This document shows positions 34,170 through 43,495 of a stretch of DNA of 64,000 bases, piece after piece. The notes under the pieces were generated by a model. That model did not search any database. It saw nothing but the letters and a program-made list of their open reading frames with translations, and was not told the origin of the DNA. Position 1 is the first letter of the stretch. The number at the start of each line of letters is the position of its first letter. Where the stretch lies: the NCBI GenBank assembly GCA_945883435.1, contig CAMCXK010000006.1, positions 1-64,000 of the forward strand, given 5' to 3'. Origin of the DNA: Chthoniobacter flavus. Its GTDB lineage: Bacteria > Verrucomicrobiota > Verrucomicrobiia > Chthoniobacterales > Terrimicrobiaceae. Both the position numbers and the translations under genes were made by a program.

Positions 34170-35909
34170 ATGAGTCACGCCATCGGAATCGACCTCGGCA
34201 CGAGCAACTGCGCGCTCGCCCTCGCAGGGGAGGGGTTGGAAATCCTTCCGGTTACACAAATCCTGGGTCCTCAATCCGTCGGAGAAAGGAATCTGTTGCC
34301 CTCGGCGGTGTTTCTTCCCGCCGAGGGTGCCTCCCCCTCCGCCACCCTGCCTTGGACGGGGGAGGGGACGGGGATTTTCGCCGGAACCCACGCCCGTGAT
34401 CTCGGGGCCTTGCAGCCCGAGCGGCTTGTTGTCTCCGCCAAAAGCTGGCTCTGTAATCCCCACATCGATCGCCGCGCAGGCGTTCTGCCGTGGCAATCGA
34501 CAGTGGTTCCGGAGAAGTTGTCGCCAGTCGAGGTTTCGCGGGCTCTGTTGGCGCATTTGCTCTCCAACCTGCGCCACCACCATTCATCGGTGGATGGACT
34601 GAATGTGGTCGTCACGGTGCCGGCATCCTTCGACGAGGTGGCGCGTGTTCTCACGCAGGAGGCCGCCCGGCAAGCCGGCTGGGGACAGGTGACGCTTTTG
34701 GAGGAGCCGCAAGCCGCATTCTATGCCTGGCTGGAAAACAACTCTGTCTCGTGGCGCTCGCAAGTCGGCGAGGGTGATCTGGTGCTGGTCTGCGATGTGG
34801 GCGGGGGAACGGCCGATTTCAGCTTGATCGCCGTTGGCAAGCGGGACGGGGATCTCGACTTGGAGCGGGTTGCCGTGGGGGACCATCTTCTTCTTGGCGG
34901 TGACAACATGGACCTCGCTCTGGCCCATGATGTGGCTCGGGACCTGGAGGGAGTGGCTTTGGACGAATGGCAGTTTCTTTCGCTTCTTCATGCGGTCCGC
35001 AGCGCCAAGGAGGCCCTTTTTTCACGCCCGGATCTCGGGGAGGTGCCGATCGCCATTCCCAGCAGGAGCAGCCGCCTCCTCGCGTCCTCGATCGCCGCCA
35101 CGCTCCGGCGGGATCGTTTGGAGTCTGTCCTTGTCGAAGGCTTTTTTCCTATGGTGGAGCCCGATGCCGTGCCGACGGTGCGACGGGCTGGAGGTCTCCG
35201 TGAATCGGGGCTGCCCTATGCCGCCGATGCGGCTGTGACGCGGCACCTGGCGCGATTTCTCCAGCGCGCCCGGTCCGCAACGGGTGTTTCCGCGATGCCC
35301 ACGCGGGTGCTTTTCAACGGCGGGGTGTTTCATGCGAATGTTCTTCGTCAGCGGGTGCTTGACCAACTCGCCGCTTGGGCGGGGCATCCTGTGCGCGAAC
35401 TGGAGGGAGGCAGCCCTGATCATGCGGTGGCCCTGGGTGCTGCCGCCTATGCCCGGCTCTGCCAATCGGGACGCGGTTTGCGCATCAAATCGGGGACGGC
35501 CCGCTCGTATTATCTGGGTTTGGAGTCCTCCGCCCCTGCTGTCCCCGGCCGTCCAGTCCCCATCAAGGGGCTTTGCATCGCGCCGAAGGGCCTTGAGGAA
35601 GGCAGCCACGTGGACCTCCCCGGGGAGGAATTCCTTCTTTACACCGGCGAGCCGTGCGATTTCCGTTTTTTCCAATCCGCCGCTCGTCCGCTGGATCAGA
35701 CGGGAGACGTCCTGCCAACGGTCAACGATCTTGAGGAATCCGCCCTGCTGACGGTTTGCATTCCACCACCCGCCGGGCACTCACCGGGAGAGGAAATTCC
35801 AGTCCACCTCCAGTCGGGCCTCACCGAGTTGGGCAACCTCGAACTCCACTTTTCACACCGGCCCAGCGGAGAGCGTTGGAAGATGGAATTCCGCGCACGC
35901 CTGGAGTGA
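34170..35909 (+). CDS. Hsp70 family (DnaK-like) protein
   Basis: 579 residues from the ATG at 34170. IGIDLGTSNCALALAG is the phosphate-1 loop, and NVVVTVPASFDEVARVLTQE, VTLLEEPQAAFYAWLE and VLVCDVGGGTADFSLIAVG complete the actin-like ATPase. RVLFNGGVFHANVLRQRV is the adenosine motif. The C-terminal beta part is shorter than in DnaK and lacks an obvious lid, as in specialised Hsp70s. It follows the DUF2760 gene. In similar loci a second, larger Hsp70-like gene usually follows, but here an M23 peptidase on the other strand comes next. Confidence 0.9.
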   Translation: MSHAIGIDLGTSNCALALAGEGLEILPVTQILGPQSVGERNLLPSAVFLPAEGASPSATLPWTGEGTGIFAGTHARDLGALQPERLVVSAKSWLCNPHIDRRAGVLPWQSTVVPEKLSPVEVSRALLAHLLSNLRHHHSSVDGLNVVVTVPASFDEVARVLTQEAARQAGWGQVTLLEEPQAAFYAWLENNSVSWRSQVGEGDLVLVCDVGGGTADFSLIAVGKRDGDLDLERVAVGDHLLLGGDNMDLALAHDVARDLEGVALDEWQFLSLLHAVRSAKEALFSRPDLGEVPIAIPSRSSRLLASSIAATLRRDRLESVLVEGFFPMVEPDAVPTVRRAGGLRESGLPYAADAAVTRHLARFLQRARSATGVSAMPTRVLFNGGVFHANVLRQRVLDQLAAWAGHPVRELEGGSPDHAVALGAAAYARLCQSGRGLRIKSGTARSYYLGLESSAPAVPGRPVPIKGLCIAPKGLEEGSHVDLPGEEFLLYTGEPCDFRFFQSAARPLDQTGDVLPTVNDLEESALLTVCIPPPAGHSPGEEIPVHLQSGLTELGNLELHFSHRPSGERWKMEFRARLE

Positions 35910-35948
35910 ATGTCGGCTTTCAAAAGCGGCAGCCGCGACCACCGGACC

Positions 35949-36962
35949 TCAGCGAGACATCGATCCCAACAACTCTAAAAACCGCCTTCCCGAGTCGCTG
36001 AGTCGTGGCGAACCTTTGGGGCCGGTGATGATTCCCCGCGTGGCCGCATGATAGGCGTAGGGGGTTTCCCGCACCCACTCGAGTTTGGGCTCTGCAGGCG
36101 CATCCGGTGCGGCAACGGCTTTAACCGGAACCCCGTGTTCTGTGAAGGAAATCGTCCAGGCCCTTGGAGACGCCGGTTCGCCATCGGGCACAAGCCACGG
36201 GTAGTCGCGCAGGATGTTCAAATCGGCTGTCGCCGGGAATGTCACCTCATAGGCCGGCGGAAGCGATCGCAGGTGGGTGGAGAGCCGGAAGTCCGGTGAC
36301 GTCGAACTGGCCAGAAGAACAGACGCGGGTTCGAATCCGACCAGATTGAATCCATGGTAGATGCCGTGCTTGTTGGGGCTGCCGGGGAAGTGCCGCGCAT
36401 ACCAGTTTTCGAAATCCCGGCTGAGCCGCAGGCAGATTTCAAAGTGCAAGTGGGAGCGTTCACGGTTCAATCCGGCGCCTGTGAAGCCCATTGTTCCGAG
36501 CACCTCGCCTTGGGAAACATTCTGTCCGGGCGTCACGGAAACTTTCGCCAGATGCGCATAGAGAGTGTGAACGGGACTGTTTTCGATGCGATGCTCGAGC
36601 ACCACATAGCGGCCGTAGTTTGAGGCTCCCGCTTCATGGCTTGCGTGCACGACGACACCATCCGCGCTGGCGAAAACCTCGTCGAGCGGGTTGCCTGCGG
36701 AGTCCCTGTGCACCGGCGCGATATCGATTCCCTCGTGAAGCGAGGTGAAAACGACGTCGCCCCCGACACGTTGGGGACCTCTGACATAGCCGAAGGTGCC
36801 GCCCTCCCACGGTTTCGTGGCGACACCTTCAAAGTTGCGGTCGACATACATGTAAAAATCCTCCGGGCGTCCCTCGGCCAACGCGCGGTTGGCGGTGGGC
36901 CAATCGAATTCCACGGCTTGAACCGGAAGAGCCAGGGCCAACGCGGCCGACATCCACTTCAT
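35949..36962 (-). CDS. M23-family metallopeptidase, exported
   Basis: 337 residues with a short signal peptide (MKWMSAALALALPVQAVEF). The lysostaphin-type fold shows SLHEGIDIAPVHRDSAG with His76 and Asp80 as zinc ligands, HTLYAHLAKVSVTPGQNVSQ, and RSHLHFEICL with the last ligand. It should cut or bind peptidoglycan in the periplasm. A C-terminal region of about 120 residues is not recognised. It overlaps the next minus-strand gene (ATGA). Confidence 0.88.
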   Translation of the reverse strand: MKWMSAALALALPVQAVEFDWPTANRALAEGRPEDFYMYVDRNFEGVATKPWEGGTFGYVRGPQRVGGDVVFTSLHEGIDIAPVHRDSAGNPLDEVFASADGVVVHASHEAGASNYGRYVVLEHRIENSPVHTLYAHLAKVSVTPGQNVSQGEVLGTMGFTGAGLNRERSHLHFEICLRLSRDFENWYARHFPGSPNKHGIYHGFNLVGFEPASVLLASSTSPDFRLSTHLRSLPPAYEVTFPATADLNILRDYPWLVPDGEPASPRAWTISFTEHGVPVKAVAAPDAPAEPKLEWVRETPYAYHAATRGIITGPKGSPRLSDSGRRFLELLGSMSR

Positions 36963-37480
36963 GGCTTTGGCGCGGGCCGGGATTTGTTCAAAACCGCCCT
37001 TCCATCCTCGCCGATCACCGGAAATATTTGCTGCAAGGCGAGAATCTCGGACGGCAAGAGACCTCCGGGCACATACAAAACCCCGTCGCGGACAGCTCCG
37101 TCGATTTTCACCCGCGCGACGATCCGTCCGTTGATCAGAATGAATGCGGCGCGGCCATTCTCCTCAGTGGTGAATTGCATGAGCTTGTTCGCCCCGTGGG
37201 CGTCCAACCGGAAATAAGCCCCAGCCAGGCCGTCATGCCCCGGAAAGGGATAGAATGACTTGATGTCGCGTTCGTTCACCTCCGGCACCTTTTTGATGAA
37301 TGTCTTTCCATGGGGCGGGCCGGTGTCGATCTCGGAGACAAAAGACGGTCCGTCGGTGGCCGATCCTTCGCCATGAAGGCGGATGGCCACCCCGGGAGGC
37401 TTTTTTCCACCGGCAAAGAGCGGGGCTGAAGCCAGAGTGAAGAGAAAGGCAAGGGCGAGCAACGGGTAGCGGGCAATCAC
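36959..37480 (-). CDS. exported uncharacterised protein
   Basis: 173 residues with a GTG start. A signal peptide (MIARYPLLALAFLFTLASAP) precedes a soluble domain including GVAIRLHGEG, SFYPFPGHDGLAGAYFRLDA and AFILINGRIVARVKIDGAV. I do not recognise the family. The gene is coupled to the M23 peptidase by a four-base overlap, so the pair may act together in the periplasm. Its promoter must lie in the 67-base gap it shares with the divergent BsuPI gene. Confidence 0.7.
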   Translation of the reverse strand: MIARYPLLALAFLFTLASAPLFAGGKKPPGVAIRLHGEGSATDGPSFVSEIDTGPPHGKTFIKKVPEVNERDIKSFYPFPGHDGLAGAYFRLDAHGANKLMQFTTEENGRAAFILINGRIVARVKIDGAVRDGVLYVPGGLLPSEILALQQIFPVIGEDGRAVLNKSRPAPKP

Positions 37481-37547
37481 AGGCTGGAAAAATGAAATGA
37501 CCCGATAGGATTTGCAACCATCCGCTCGATTCGGTTAGCAAATCGTT

Positions 37548-38198
37548 GTGAAATCGTCCCTGAATGCCCTTTTTCTAATACTTGCCATCTCCTGCCCCGA
37601 TGGGTTGGCCCGCGCGCAAGACGCTTTTGCGGAAATCCCGCCCGATGAATCCACACCGTTTTTCATTTCCGGCAACGACGAGGCGTTCATGATCCGCCAG
37701 ACCGATCTTCGGAGATCGCCGTCCACGTCCTATCCAAAAACGGGAACTCCCGGCTCCTCGAGCATGTTTCTGGAAAAAACGGGTGCGTGGTTCACCGGCT
37801 TGGCTCCCCGCATGAAATGGGGATCCCGCGAGACGCCAACCGACAAGGCCTCTTTAAAACTCGACCCCTCCGCTCCCGTTTTACCCGGCGAACGGGAGGT
37901 TTCAGCAACCTATGTGGTTCGCAACACGTCCCGCGAGATGTCCCGCATCGAGTTTCCCACCTCGCAGCGTGTGGAATTCCTCACCCTCGACGAGTCGGGC
38001 TCCGTCGTGGATCGCTGGTCCGACGACCAGCCGGTCACCCGCGAGGAGGGCATCGTGGTCATCAATCCCCGCGAACGAATCGAATTTCAGGAAAAACTTC
38101 CGACTCGCGACTTGAAAAAAGGTCGTTCGTATGAGGTTCGAGCCAGCCTGGCCGGGGACGAACCCCACACCGCCACCACACCGCTCGATCCCCAATGA
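37548..38198 (+). CDS. exported protein with BsuPI-like domain
   Basis: 216 residues. A signal peptide (MKSSLNALFLILAISCPDGL) is followed by a domain with ATYVVRNTSREMSRIEFPTS, VEFLTLDESGSVVDRWSDDQ and KLPTRDLKKGRSYEVRASL. This is the pattern of intracellular proteinase inhibitor BsuPI domains (a beta sandwich with V-D--W-W). No inhibitory partner can be named. It overlaps the next gene by four bases (ATGA). Confidence 0.75.
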   Translation: MKSSLNALFLILAISCPDGLARAQDAFAEIPPDESTPFFISGNDEAFMIRQTDLRRSPSTSYPKTGTPGSSSMFLEKTGAWFTGLAPRMKWGSRETPTDKASLKLDPSAPVLPGEREVSATYVVRNTSREMSRIEFPTSQRVEFLTLDESGSVVDRWSDDQPVTREEGIVVINPRERIEFQEKLPTRDLKKGRSYEVRASLAGDEPHTATTPLDPQ

Positions 38199-38746
38199 TT
38201 CCGCGGTCCGGGTGCAGCCTCGCCATGGCACTGGCAGCTCTCTTTTGTTGCGGCGCCGGCTTGGAGGTGTCCGCCCAGCAGCAGGAGCGCAAGCTGCTGG
38301 AGCGCATTCAGCGCCCGGATATGACGCTTGGGAGCCCTCTTCAAAACAAGCCGTTCTCTTCGGCCGGCCGTTTTGGTTCTAAAGACGCCAGTTTTGCCTC
38401 CAGGAGTTTCAGCACCGGTTCGGCGCTTCTTGGCCGGGATACCCTCTCAACGCGTTCCTTTTTCGGAATCCGCAACCCGTGGTTTGGTCGTCGGGAGTTC
38501 GCCACGAAGCCGTTCGCCACTGAGAAATCCGGCTCTTTTTCAAGCCGCAAATTTTCAGCCCGTTCGTTTGCCGCCGAACCATACCGTCCCGCCGGCCGCG
38601 GTTCGGATTGGGGCGGAATGTCGCTCCCGGTGAAGGCGCATGTCCCCGCGCCGGCAGCTCCGGGAGCCGTTCAGCAACTTTCGGAACGGATCTCCAAGGA
38701 CTTGACGATTGACGAAGTGCGGGAGTTGTTGAACAAACCGCGATAG
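38195..38746 (+). CDS. exported low-complexity protein
   Basis: 183 residues coupled to the BsuPI gene. A signal peptide runs to about AQQQE. The middle is rich in Ser, Phe and Arg, with loose repeats of F-S-S/A-R-S-F (SFASRSFSTG, SFSSRKFSARSF). It ends with a charged helix, DLTIDEVRELLNKPR. I do not recognise the family. The low-complexity middle suggests a flexible surface or periplasmic protein. It ends 9 bases before tyrS. Confidence 0.65.
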   Translation: MIPRSGCSLAMALAALFCCGAGLEVSAQQQERKLLERIQRPDMTLGSPLQNKPFSSAGRFGSKDASFASRSFSTGSALLGRDTLSTRSFFGIRNPWFGRREFATKPFATEKSGSFSSRKFSARSFAAEPYRPAGRGSDWGGMSLPVKAHVPAPAAPGAVQQLSERISKDLTIDEVRELLNKPR

Positions 38747-38755
38747 CCTCCGACC

Positions 38756-39925
38756 ATGACCGATATTGATTTTCTACTGCGCGGCTCGGCCAAGATTCTA
38801 AGCCGTGAAGACCTTGCCTCCAAACTCGCCGAGGGCCGCCCGTTGCGGGTCAAGCTGGGGGTCGATCCCACCGCTCCCGATATTCATTTGGGCCATGGTA
38901 TTTCCTTGTCGAAGCTCCGCGATTTTCAAGATGCCGGGCACGAAGGGATTCTGATCATCGGGGATTTCACCGCGATGATCGGCGACCCCAGCGGTCGATC
39001 GGCGACGCGTCCCCAGTTGTCGCATGCGCAGGTGCTTGAAAACGCCCGCAGCTTTCAGGACCAGGCATTCAAAATCCTCGATCGTGAAAAGACGCGTGTG
39101 GTTTTCAACGGCGAGTGGTTCCAGTCCATGCGCTTCGAGGACGTGATCCGTCTGAACAGTCGTGTAACCCTGCAGCAGATGTTGGTGCGCGAGGATTTCC
39201 GCGACCGCATCGACAAGGGACATCCTGTGCGCGCCCACGAAATCCAATACCCGATCATGCAGGGCTGGGATTCGGTCATGACGAGGGCCGACGTCGAACT
39301 CGGAGGCACCGACCAGTTGTTCAACATCCTCGTCGGCCGCGATCTCCAGCGCGAAGAAGGCATGCCCCAGCAGGTCGCCCTTGTGATGCCGATTCTGGAG
39401 GGCCTCGACGGGCACCAGAAAATGAGCAAAAGCCTGGGCAATTACATCGGTCTCACAGACCCGCCGGTCGAGATGTTCGGAAAAATCATGAGCATCAGTG
39501 ATGCCCTCATGAACCGCTATTACGACCTTCTTTTGCACGAATCCGTGCCGACGGGACATCCGATGGACGCAAAAAAAGAGCTTGGCCGCCGCTTGGTGGC
39601 GCGTTTCCACGGGGAGTCTGCCGCCCGCAGTGCCCTGGAGGATTTTCAAACCCGTTTCAGCGCGCGCGATTTGGAATCGGCCGAACTGCCCGCGTTCCAT
39701 CCCCAAGGACCTCTCGATGTGGTGAGCTTGGCGGTCGAGGCCTTCTCTGTTTGCTTCGGACTCTCCCGCTCGCGGGGAGATGTGCGCCGCCTTGTCGAAG
39801 GAGGCAGTGTGCAGTGGCGCGGTGAAAAAATGTCCGATCCCAAATCCACACTTTCGATCGACGCCGGGGGCGTTCTCAAGCTCGACAAGACCCGCGCCGT
39901 GCGGATCCAGCCCCTCGTTTTGTGA
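38756..39925 (+). CDS. tyrS: tyrosyl-tRNA synthetase
   Basis: 389 residues. KLGVDPTAPDIHLGHGISLS contains the HIGH-type motif HLGH, and KMSKSLGNYIGLTD (from residue 222) is the KMSKS loop. The C-terminal S4-like domain has SRSRGDVRRLVEGGSVQW. The type is the TyrZ-like (class 2) form, which has this length and the EIQYPIMQGWD segment. It charges tRNA-Tyr. It overlaps the next gene by four bases (GTGA). Confidence 0.96.
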   Translation: MTDIDFLLRGSAKILSREDLASKLAEGRPLRVKLGVDPTAPDIHLGHGISLSKLRDFQDAGHEGILIIGDFTAMIGDPSGRSATRPQLSHAQVLENARSFQDQAFKILDREKTRVVFNGEWFQSMRFEDVIRLNSRVTLQQMLVREDFRDRIDKGHPVRAHEIQYPIMQGWDSVMTRADVELGGTDQLFNILVGRDLQREEGMPQQVALVMPILEGLDGHQKMSKSLGNYIGLTDPPVEMFGKIMSISDALMNRYYDLLLHESVPTGHPMDAKKELGRRLVARFHGESAARSALEDFQTRFSARDLESAELPAFHPQGPLDVVSLAVEAFSVCFGLSRSRGDVRRLVEGGSVQWRGEKMSDPKSTLSIDAGGVLKLDKTRAVRIQPLVL

Positions 39926-41691
39926 GGCCGGTTTTTTACGAACGCAAGCTCCGTCCCAATTACGGAATCAGTCGCAAGGTCTTTTGGCGCGTTTTGCAAA
40001 TCGCCTTGGCAGCCTTTGTGATCTACCAGATTGGCGGTTGCGTTCATCGGGGCATTTCGAACCGCGAGGCCACCCGTCTTGTCCGCCTCGCCGGGGAGGA
40101 TCTTGCCCGCAATGACCTCGAGGCGGCCCGTGCCAATCTGAAAGTGGCTCTTGCGCTCTCTCCTGACCATCTCGACGGGGCGCGCGCCGCCGCCGATCTG
40201 GCCGATCGCGAGGGCGACGCGCGCGCTCTCGAGTATCACGCGATTGTCACCGCCAACCGCCGCGCCAACGGCGCCGATTTTCGCCGGGCGGCCTTCTCCG
40301 CTGCCGATCACAAAAACCAGAGCCTTTCCGACAAGTGGGCGGGGCGGGTCGCCGTCCTGGAGGATTCGCCCGCCTTTCCCGATTTGATCCGTGCCCGACT
40401 CTTTGCAGCCCGTGGCGAAAAGTTCGAGCAAGAGAAGTTTCTGCGCGCCGCCCTGGACAGGTCGGAGAATGTGGAGACCCTCTCCGCACTTGCCACCTTT
40501 CTTCTGGCAGGATCGGACGATCTTTCCCTGCAAGCCGCCGAATCCGCCTCGCTCCTGCGGCGCATCGCCGAAATCAACAACGGTCCCAAGGGCCTCTCCG
40601 CCCTGAAAACCGCATTGCAAGCCGACTTGGTCGAGGATGCCGAACTCGCATCGTGGCTTCAGCGCGTCCGCAACCATCCTGCAGCCGACGAGGAGGCCCG
40701 TCTTTTTGCCGATGGATTTGCGATCAAAAAAAACGGCGACTCCAGCGCCCAGGTGGTGGAGTCTCTGGTGGCCCGCCAACTGCGATTGCCGCCCGCGGAG
40801 CGCTTGGAGTCCGCACGCTGGTTGATCGACCGGGGCCAAGCGGCCAAGGTCTGGACCTTGTTTTCAGAAGAAGAGTCTCTGGGCAATCCGGAGGTTCTCC
40901 GCTTGCGCGTCGAGGGTGGATTGGAATCGGGCCGTTATGTCGAGGTCGAAGACTTGTTGTCCCAGTCTTCAAACCCGCTTCCGGTCCACGAGAAGCTGGC
41001 GTTGCGCGCGCAAGCCGCCGCGCGGCGGGGAGACGAACCGTCGGCCCTTCAATTCTGGAACTCCGCTTTTGACGCGGTTCGTCAACAACCCGCCGCCTCC
41101 CTGGATTTGCTCCGGCGGGCCGCCGCGTCAAAGGCCTGGCCGGTGTTTCATGACGAATTGCCTGCCTTGCTGCACAACCCCGACTGGGCTTTAAAGTCGG
41201 TGCAGACGCTCCTGCCAGTGCTCCGCAAGCACCGGGACTCGGAAATCATGCGGGATTTTTACGAGCGCACACGAAAAACACGCTTCTTGGCCCGCGAGGC
41301 ACTTCCCGGAGACCGATACGACTACACCTGTCTGATTCTTGGCAATCCGGTCTCTTCCGAACAAATCGAGGCCCGCGTGAAAAAATTTCCCGAGTCCGTC
41401 CCCTTGCGTATCACCCGCTCGCTGGATTTGCTCCAGCAGGGAGCGAAGGTGAGAGCGCTCTTCGAACTCGAAAGCACAGATCCCCCCGTGGACTTCACAC
41501 AACTCGAGACACACCAGAAAGCCGTCGTGGCCTCGATCCTCGCCGCCAACAACCGCCGCCCTGAGGCCGAGGCCTTGGCAGCGAGCCTTCCGATCGAACT
41601 ACTGACCGTTCAGGAGGTCGCATTCCTTGAAACAAATCTCGGGTCTCCCGTCGCCTCGGACAGTCAACCGCCGGAAAGGGGAGGGGAGTGA
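39922..41691 (+). CDS. membrane-anchored TPR-like repeat protein
   Basis: 589 residues from a GTG overlapping the tyrS stop. One N-terminal membrane segment (VLQIALAAFVIYQIGGCV, residues 24-41) is followed by helical repeats such as ARNDLEAARANLKVALALSP, AAARRGDEPSALQFWNSA and an Arg/Glu-rich middle. It looks like a tetratricopeptide scaffold facing the periplasm. There is no catalytic motif. The function is unknown. A 46-base gap separates it from the ACT gene. Confidence 0.75.
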   Translation: MRPVFYERKLRPNYGISRKVFWRVLQIALAAFVIYQIGGCVHRGISNREATRLVRLAGEDLARNDLEAARANLKVALALSPDHLDGARAAADLADREGDARALEYHAIVTANRRANGADFRRAAFSAADHKNQSLSDKWAGRVAVLEDSPAFPDLIRARLFAARGEKFEQEKFLRAALDRSENVETLSALATFLLAGSDDLSLQAAESASLLRRIAEINNGPKGLSALKTALQADLVEDAELASWLQRVRNHPAADEEARLFADGFAIKKNGDSSAQVVESLVARQLRLPPAERLESARWLIDRGQAAKVWTLFSEEESLGNPEVLRLRVEGGLESGRYVEVEDLLSQSSNPLPVHEKLALRAQAAARRGDEPSALQFWNSAFDAVRQQPAASLDLLRRAAASKAWPVFHDELPALLHNPDWALKSVQTLLPVLRKHRDSEIMRDFYERTRKTRFLAREALPGDRYDYTCLILGNPVSSEQIEARVKKFPESVPLRITRSLDLLQQGAKVRALFELESTDPPVDFTQLETHQKAVVASILAANNRRPEAEALAASLPIELLTVQEVAFLETNLGSPVASDSQPPERGGE

Positions 41692-41737
41692 CAAATCCCC
41701 GGTTGGCGTGGTAGTTGTCACATATTAGGAATCCACC

Positions 41738-42199
41738 ATGACCGCAGCCACCACCGAAAAACTTAATAGCCCCCAAGTGCGCCAATTCTCCGTTTTTCTA
41801 CAAAACAAGGTGGGCGCCCTTTTGGAAATCGTGCGTTTGCTCGATGAGAACAATATCGTCGTGCTCGCCCTGAGCATCGCGGAGTCCTACGAGTCGGCCA
41901 TCAGTCGCATCATCGTGAGCGATCCCGAGCGCACTTCCGAGCTGTTTCACGAGCACGACATCCCGCACAGTTCCTGCGAACTGATGGTGGTGGAGTTGTC
42001 CAACGGTCCCTCCGATCTGTCCGGGGTTCTGGCCGCTTTGCTCATGGCGGAGGTGAACATCCACTTCAGCTACCCGCTGCTGGTGCGTCCGCGGGGCCGG
42101 GCCGTTCTGGCCCTTCACCTCGACGACATCGAGTGTGCCACCTCGGTGCTGATCGGCGAGGGATTCAAGCTTCTCACCCAGGGCGATCTTTCCCGCTGA
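41738..42199 (+). CDS. tandem ACT-domain protein
   Basis: 153 residues with two ACT folds. The first has FSVFLQNKVGALLEIVRLLD and ALSIAESYESAISRIIVSD; the second begins VVELSNGPSDLSGVLAALLM. ACT domains bind amino acids or similar ligands and regulate enzymes. There is no catalytic domain, so it is a stand-alone sensor. It lies 3 bases before the symporter gene, which suggests it monitors an amino acid or dicarboxylate moved by that transporter; this is inference. Confidence 0.85.
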   Translation: MTAATTEKLNSPQVRQFSVFLQNKVGALLEIVRLLDENNIVVLALSIAESYESAISRIIVSDPERTSELFHEHDIPHSSCELMVVELSNGPSDLSGVLAALLMAEVNIHFSYPLLVRPRGRAVLALHLDDIECATSVLIGEGFKLLTQGDLSR

Positions 42200-42202
42200 C
42201 CG

Positions 42203-43495
42203 ATGGCGGGGAATTCCGGCAGGCAGGCCGCATGGATGCTTGGCGGACTGGCAGCGGGTGTCGCCACCGGTTTGGCCGCCCACCTTTTGCTTGATTCCGA
42301 GCAGCGTGAGGTGGTGGGCGGATGGACGGATGGCACCATCCTGCCTCTTGGCCGTGTTTTTCTCCGGATTATCTTTATGGTCGTTGTGCCGTTGATTTTC
42401 TCGGCGATCGTTCTCGGCACGTTGGAACTCGGCGACCCCCGCAGGCTAGGACGGGTGGGGCTGAAAGCCCTTGCGGCCACCCTCGGACTCACCACCGCCG
42501 GTGTGCTGGTGGCCTTGATTCTCGTGAACACGCTGGAGCCGGGCAAATCGCTTCCTGCGGCCGAGCGGGAGCGGCTTCTCGCGAATTACAGTGCGGGGGC
42601 GCAGGCTTCGGTCGAACGAGGAAAATCCGCGCCAGGTCTCATAGCCACACTTGTTCAACTCATTCCGGAAAACCCGCTGGCGGAGGCTGTGAACGCCTTC
42701 AATGGATCCCACCAGGGCGGGGGGCTTCTTGCGGTCATGGTCTTTAGTTTGTTCAGCGGTGTGGCCATGGCTCTCGCTCCACCGGAGCGGATCGCCGTCT
42801 TGCGCGGTGCGGTGGAGGGTGTCTTCGAGGTATGCATGATCATCATTCGCGGAGCGCTCTGTTTGGCTCCGTTCGGGGTGGCCTGCATCGGATTCGCCAT
42901 GGCTTTCCGCCTTGGCCCCGGGATTTTTCAAACCCTTGGGGCCTATACGGGAATCGTGGTGCTCGGTTTGGGAATCCAGTTTTTCGTGGTCTACGGAATC
43001 ACCTTGCGTTGTTTTGCCAACCAGAATCCGTTGGCGTTTTGGTCCAAGGCGCGCGAGGCGCTTGCCACCGCCTTCTCCACGGCTTCCAGCAATGCCACTC
43101 TGCCGGTGGCCCTCCGGGTTGCGGAGGGAAGCTTGGCGATTCCGCCGAAAGTCTCCCGCTTTGTGCTGACCATCGGTGCGAGTGCGAACCAAAACGGCAC
43201 GGCTCTTTACGAGGGGATCACGGTTTTGTTTTTGGCGCAGGTCTTCGGTGTGGAATTGAATCTCGCCTCCCAAGTCACCGTGGCTCTTTTGTGTATTCTT
43301 GCAGGCGTCGGCACCGCAGGTGTCCCTGGGGGGTCGCTACCGCTGGTGGCCGGCGTGCTGGTCGCCATTCAAGTCCCGCCGGAGGCCATCGCCATCGTCC
43401 TTGGGGTGGACCGCCTCCTGGACATGTGCCGCACGGCTGTGAATGTCGGCGGGGATCTGGTCATTGCGGCAGTGGTTGCCAAGGAGGATGTGTGA
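42203..43495 (+). CDS. dicarboxylate/amino acid:cation symporter (DAACS)
   Basis: 430 residues with about eight membrane segments and re-entrant loops. IIFMVVVPLIFSAIVLGTLEL, TASSNATLPVALRVAEGS and ANQNGTALYEG correspond to the SS--TLP and NMDGT signatures of GltP/DctA/EAAT proteins; Met-Asp of NMDGT is replaced by Gln-Asn. DRLLDMCRTAVNVGGD is the final conserved helix. It takes up acidic amino acids or C4-dicarboxylates with Na+ or H+. The changed NMDGT loop makes the ion preference uncertain. Coupled to the CoaX gene (GTGA). Confidence 0.9.
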   Translation: MAGNSGRQAAWMLGGLAAGVATGLAAHLLLDSEQREVVGGWTDGTILPLGRVFLRIIFMVVVPLIFSAIVLGTLELGDPRRLGRVGLKALAATLGLTTAGVLVALILVNTLEPGKSLPAAERERLLANYSAGAQASVERGKSAPGLIATLVQLIPENPLAEAVNAFNGSHQGGGLLAVMVFSLFSGVAMALAPPERIAVLRGAVEGVFEVCMIIIRGALCLAPFGVACIGFAMAFRLGPGIFQTLGAYTGIVVLGLGIQFFVVYGITLRCFANQNPLAFWSKAREALATAFSTASSNATLPVALRVAEGSLAIPPKVSRFVLTIGASANQNGTALYEGITVLFLAQVFGVELNLASQVTVALLCILAGVGTAGVPGGSLPLVAGVLVAIQVPPEAIAIVLGVDRLLDMCRTAVNVGGDLVIAAVVAKEDV

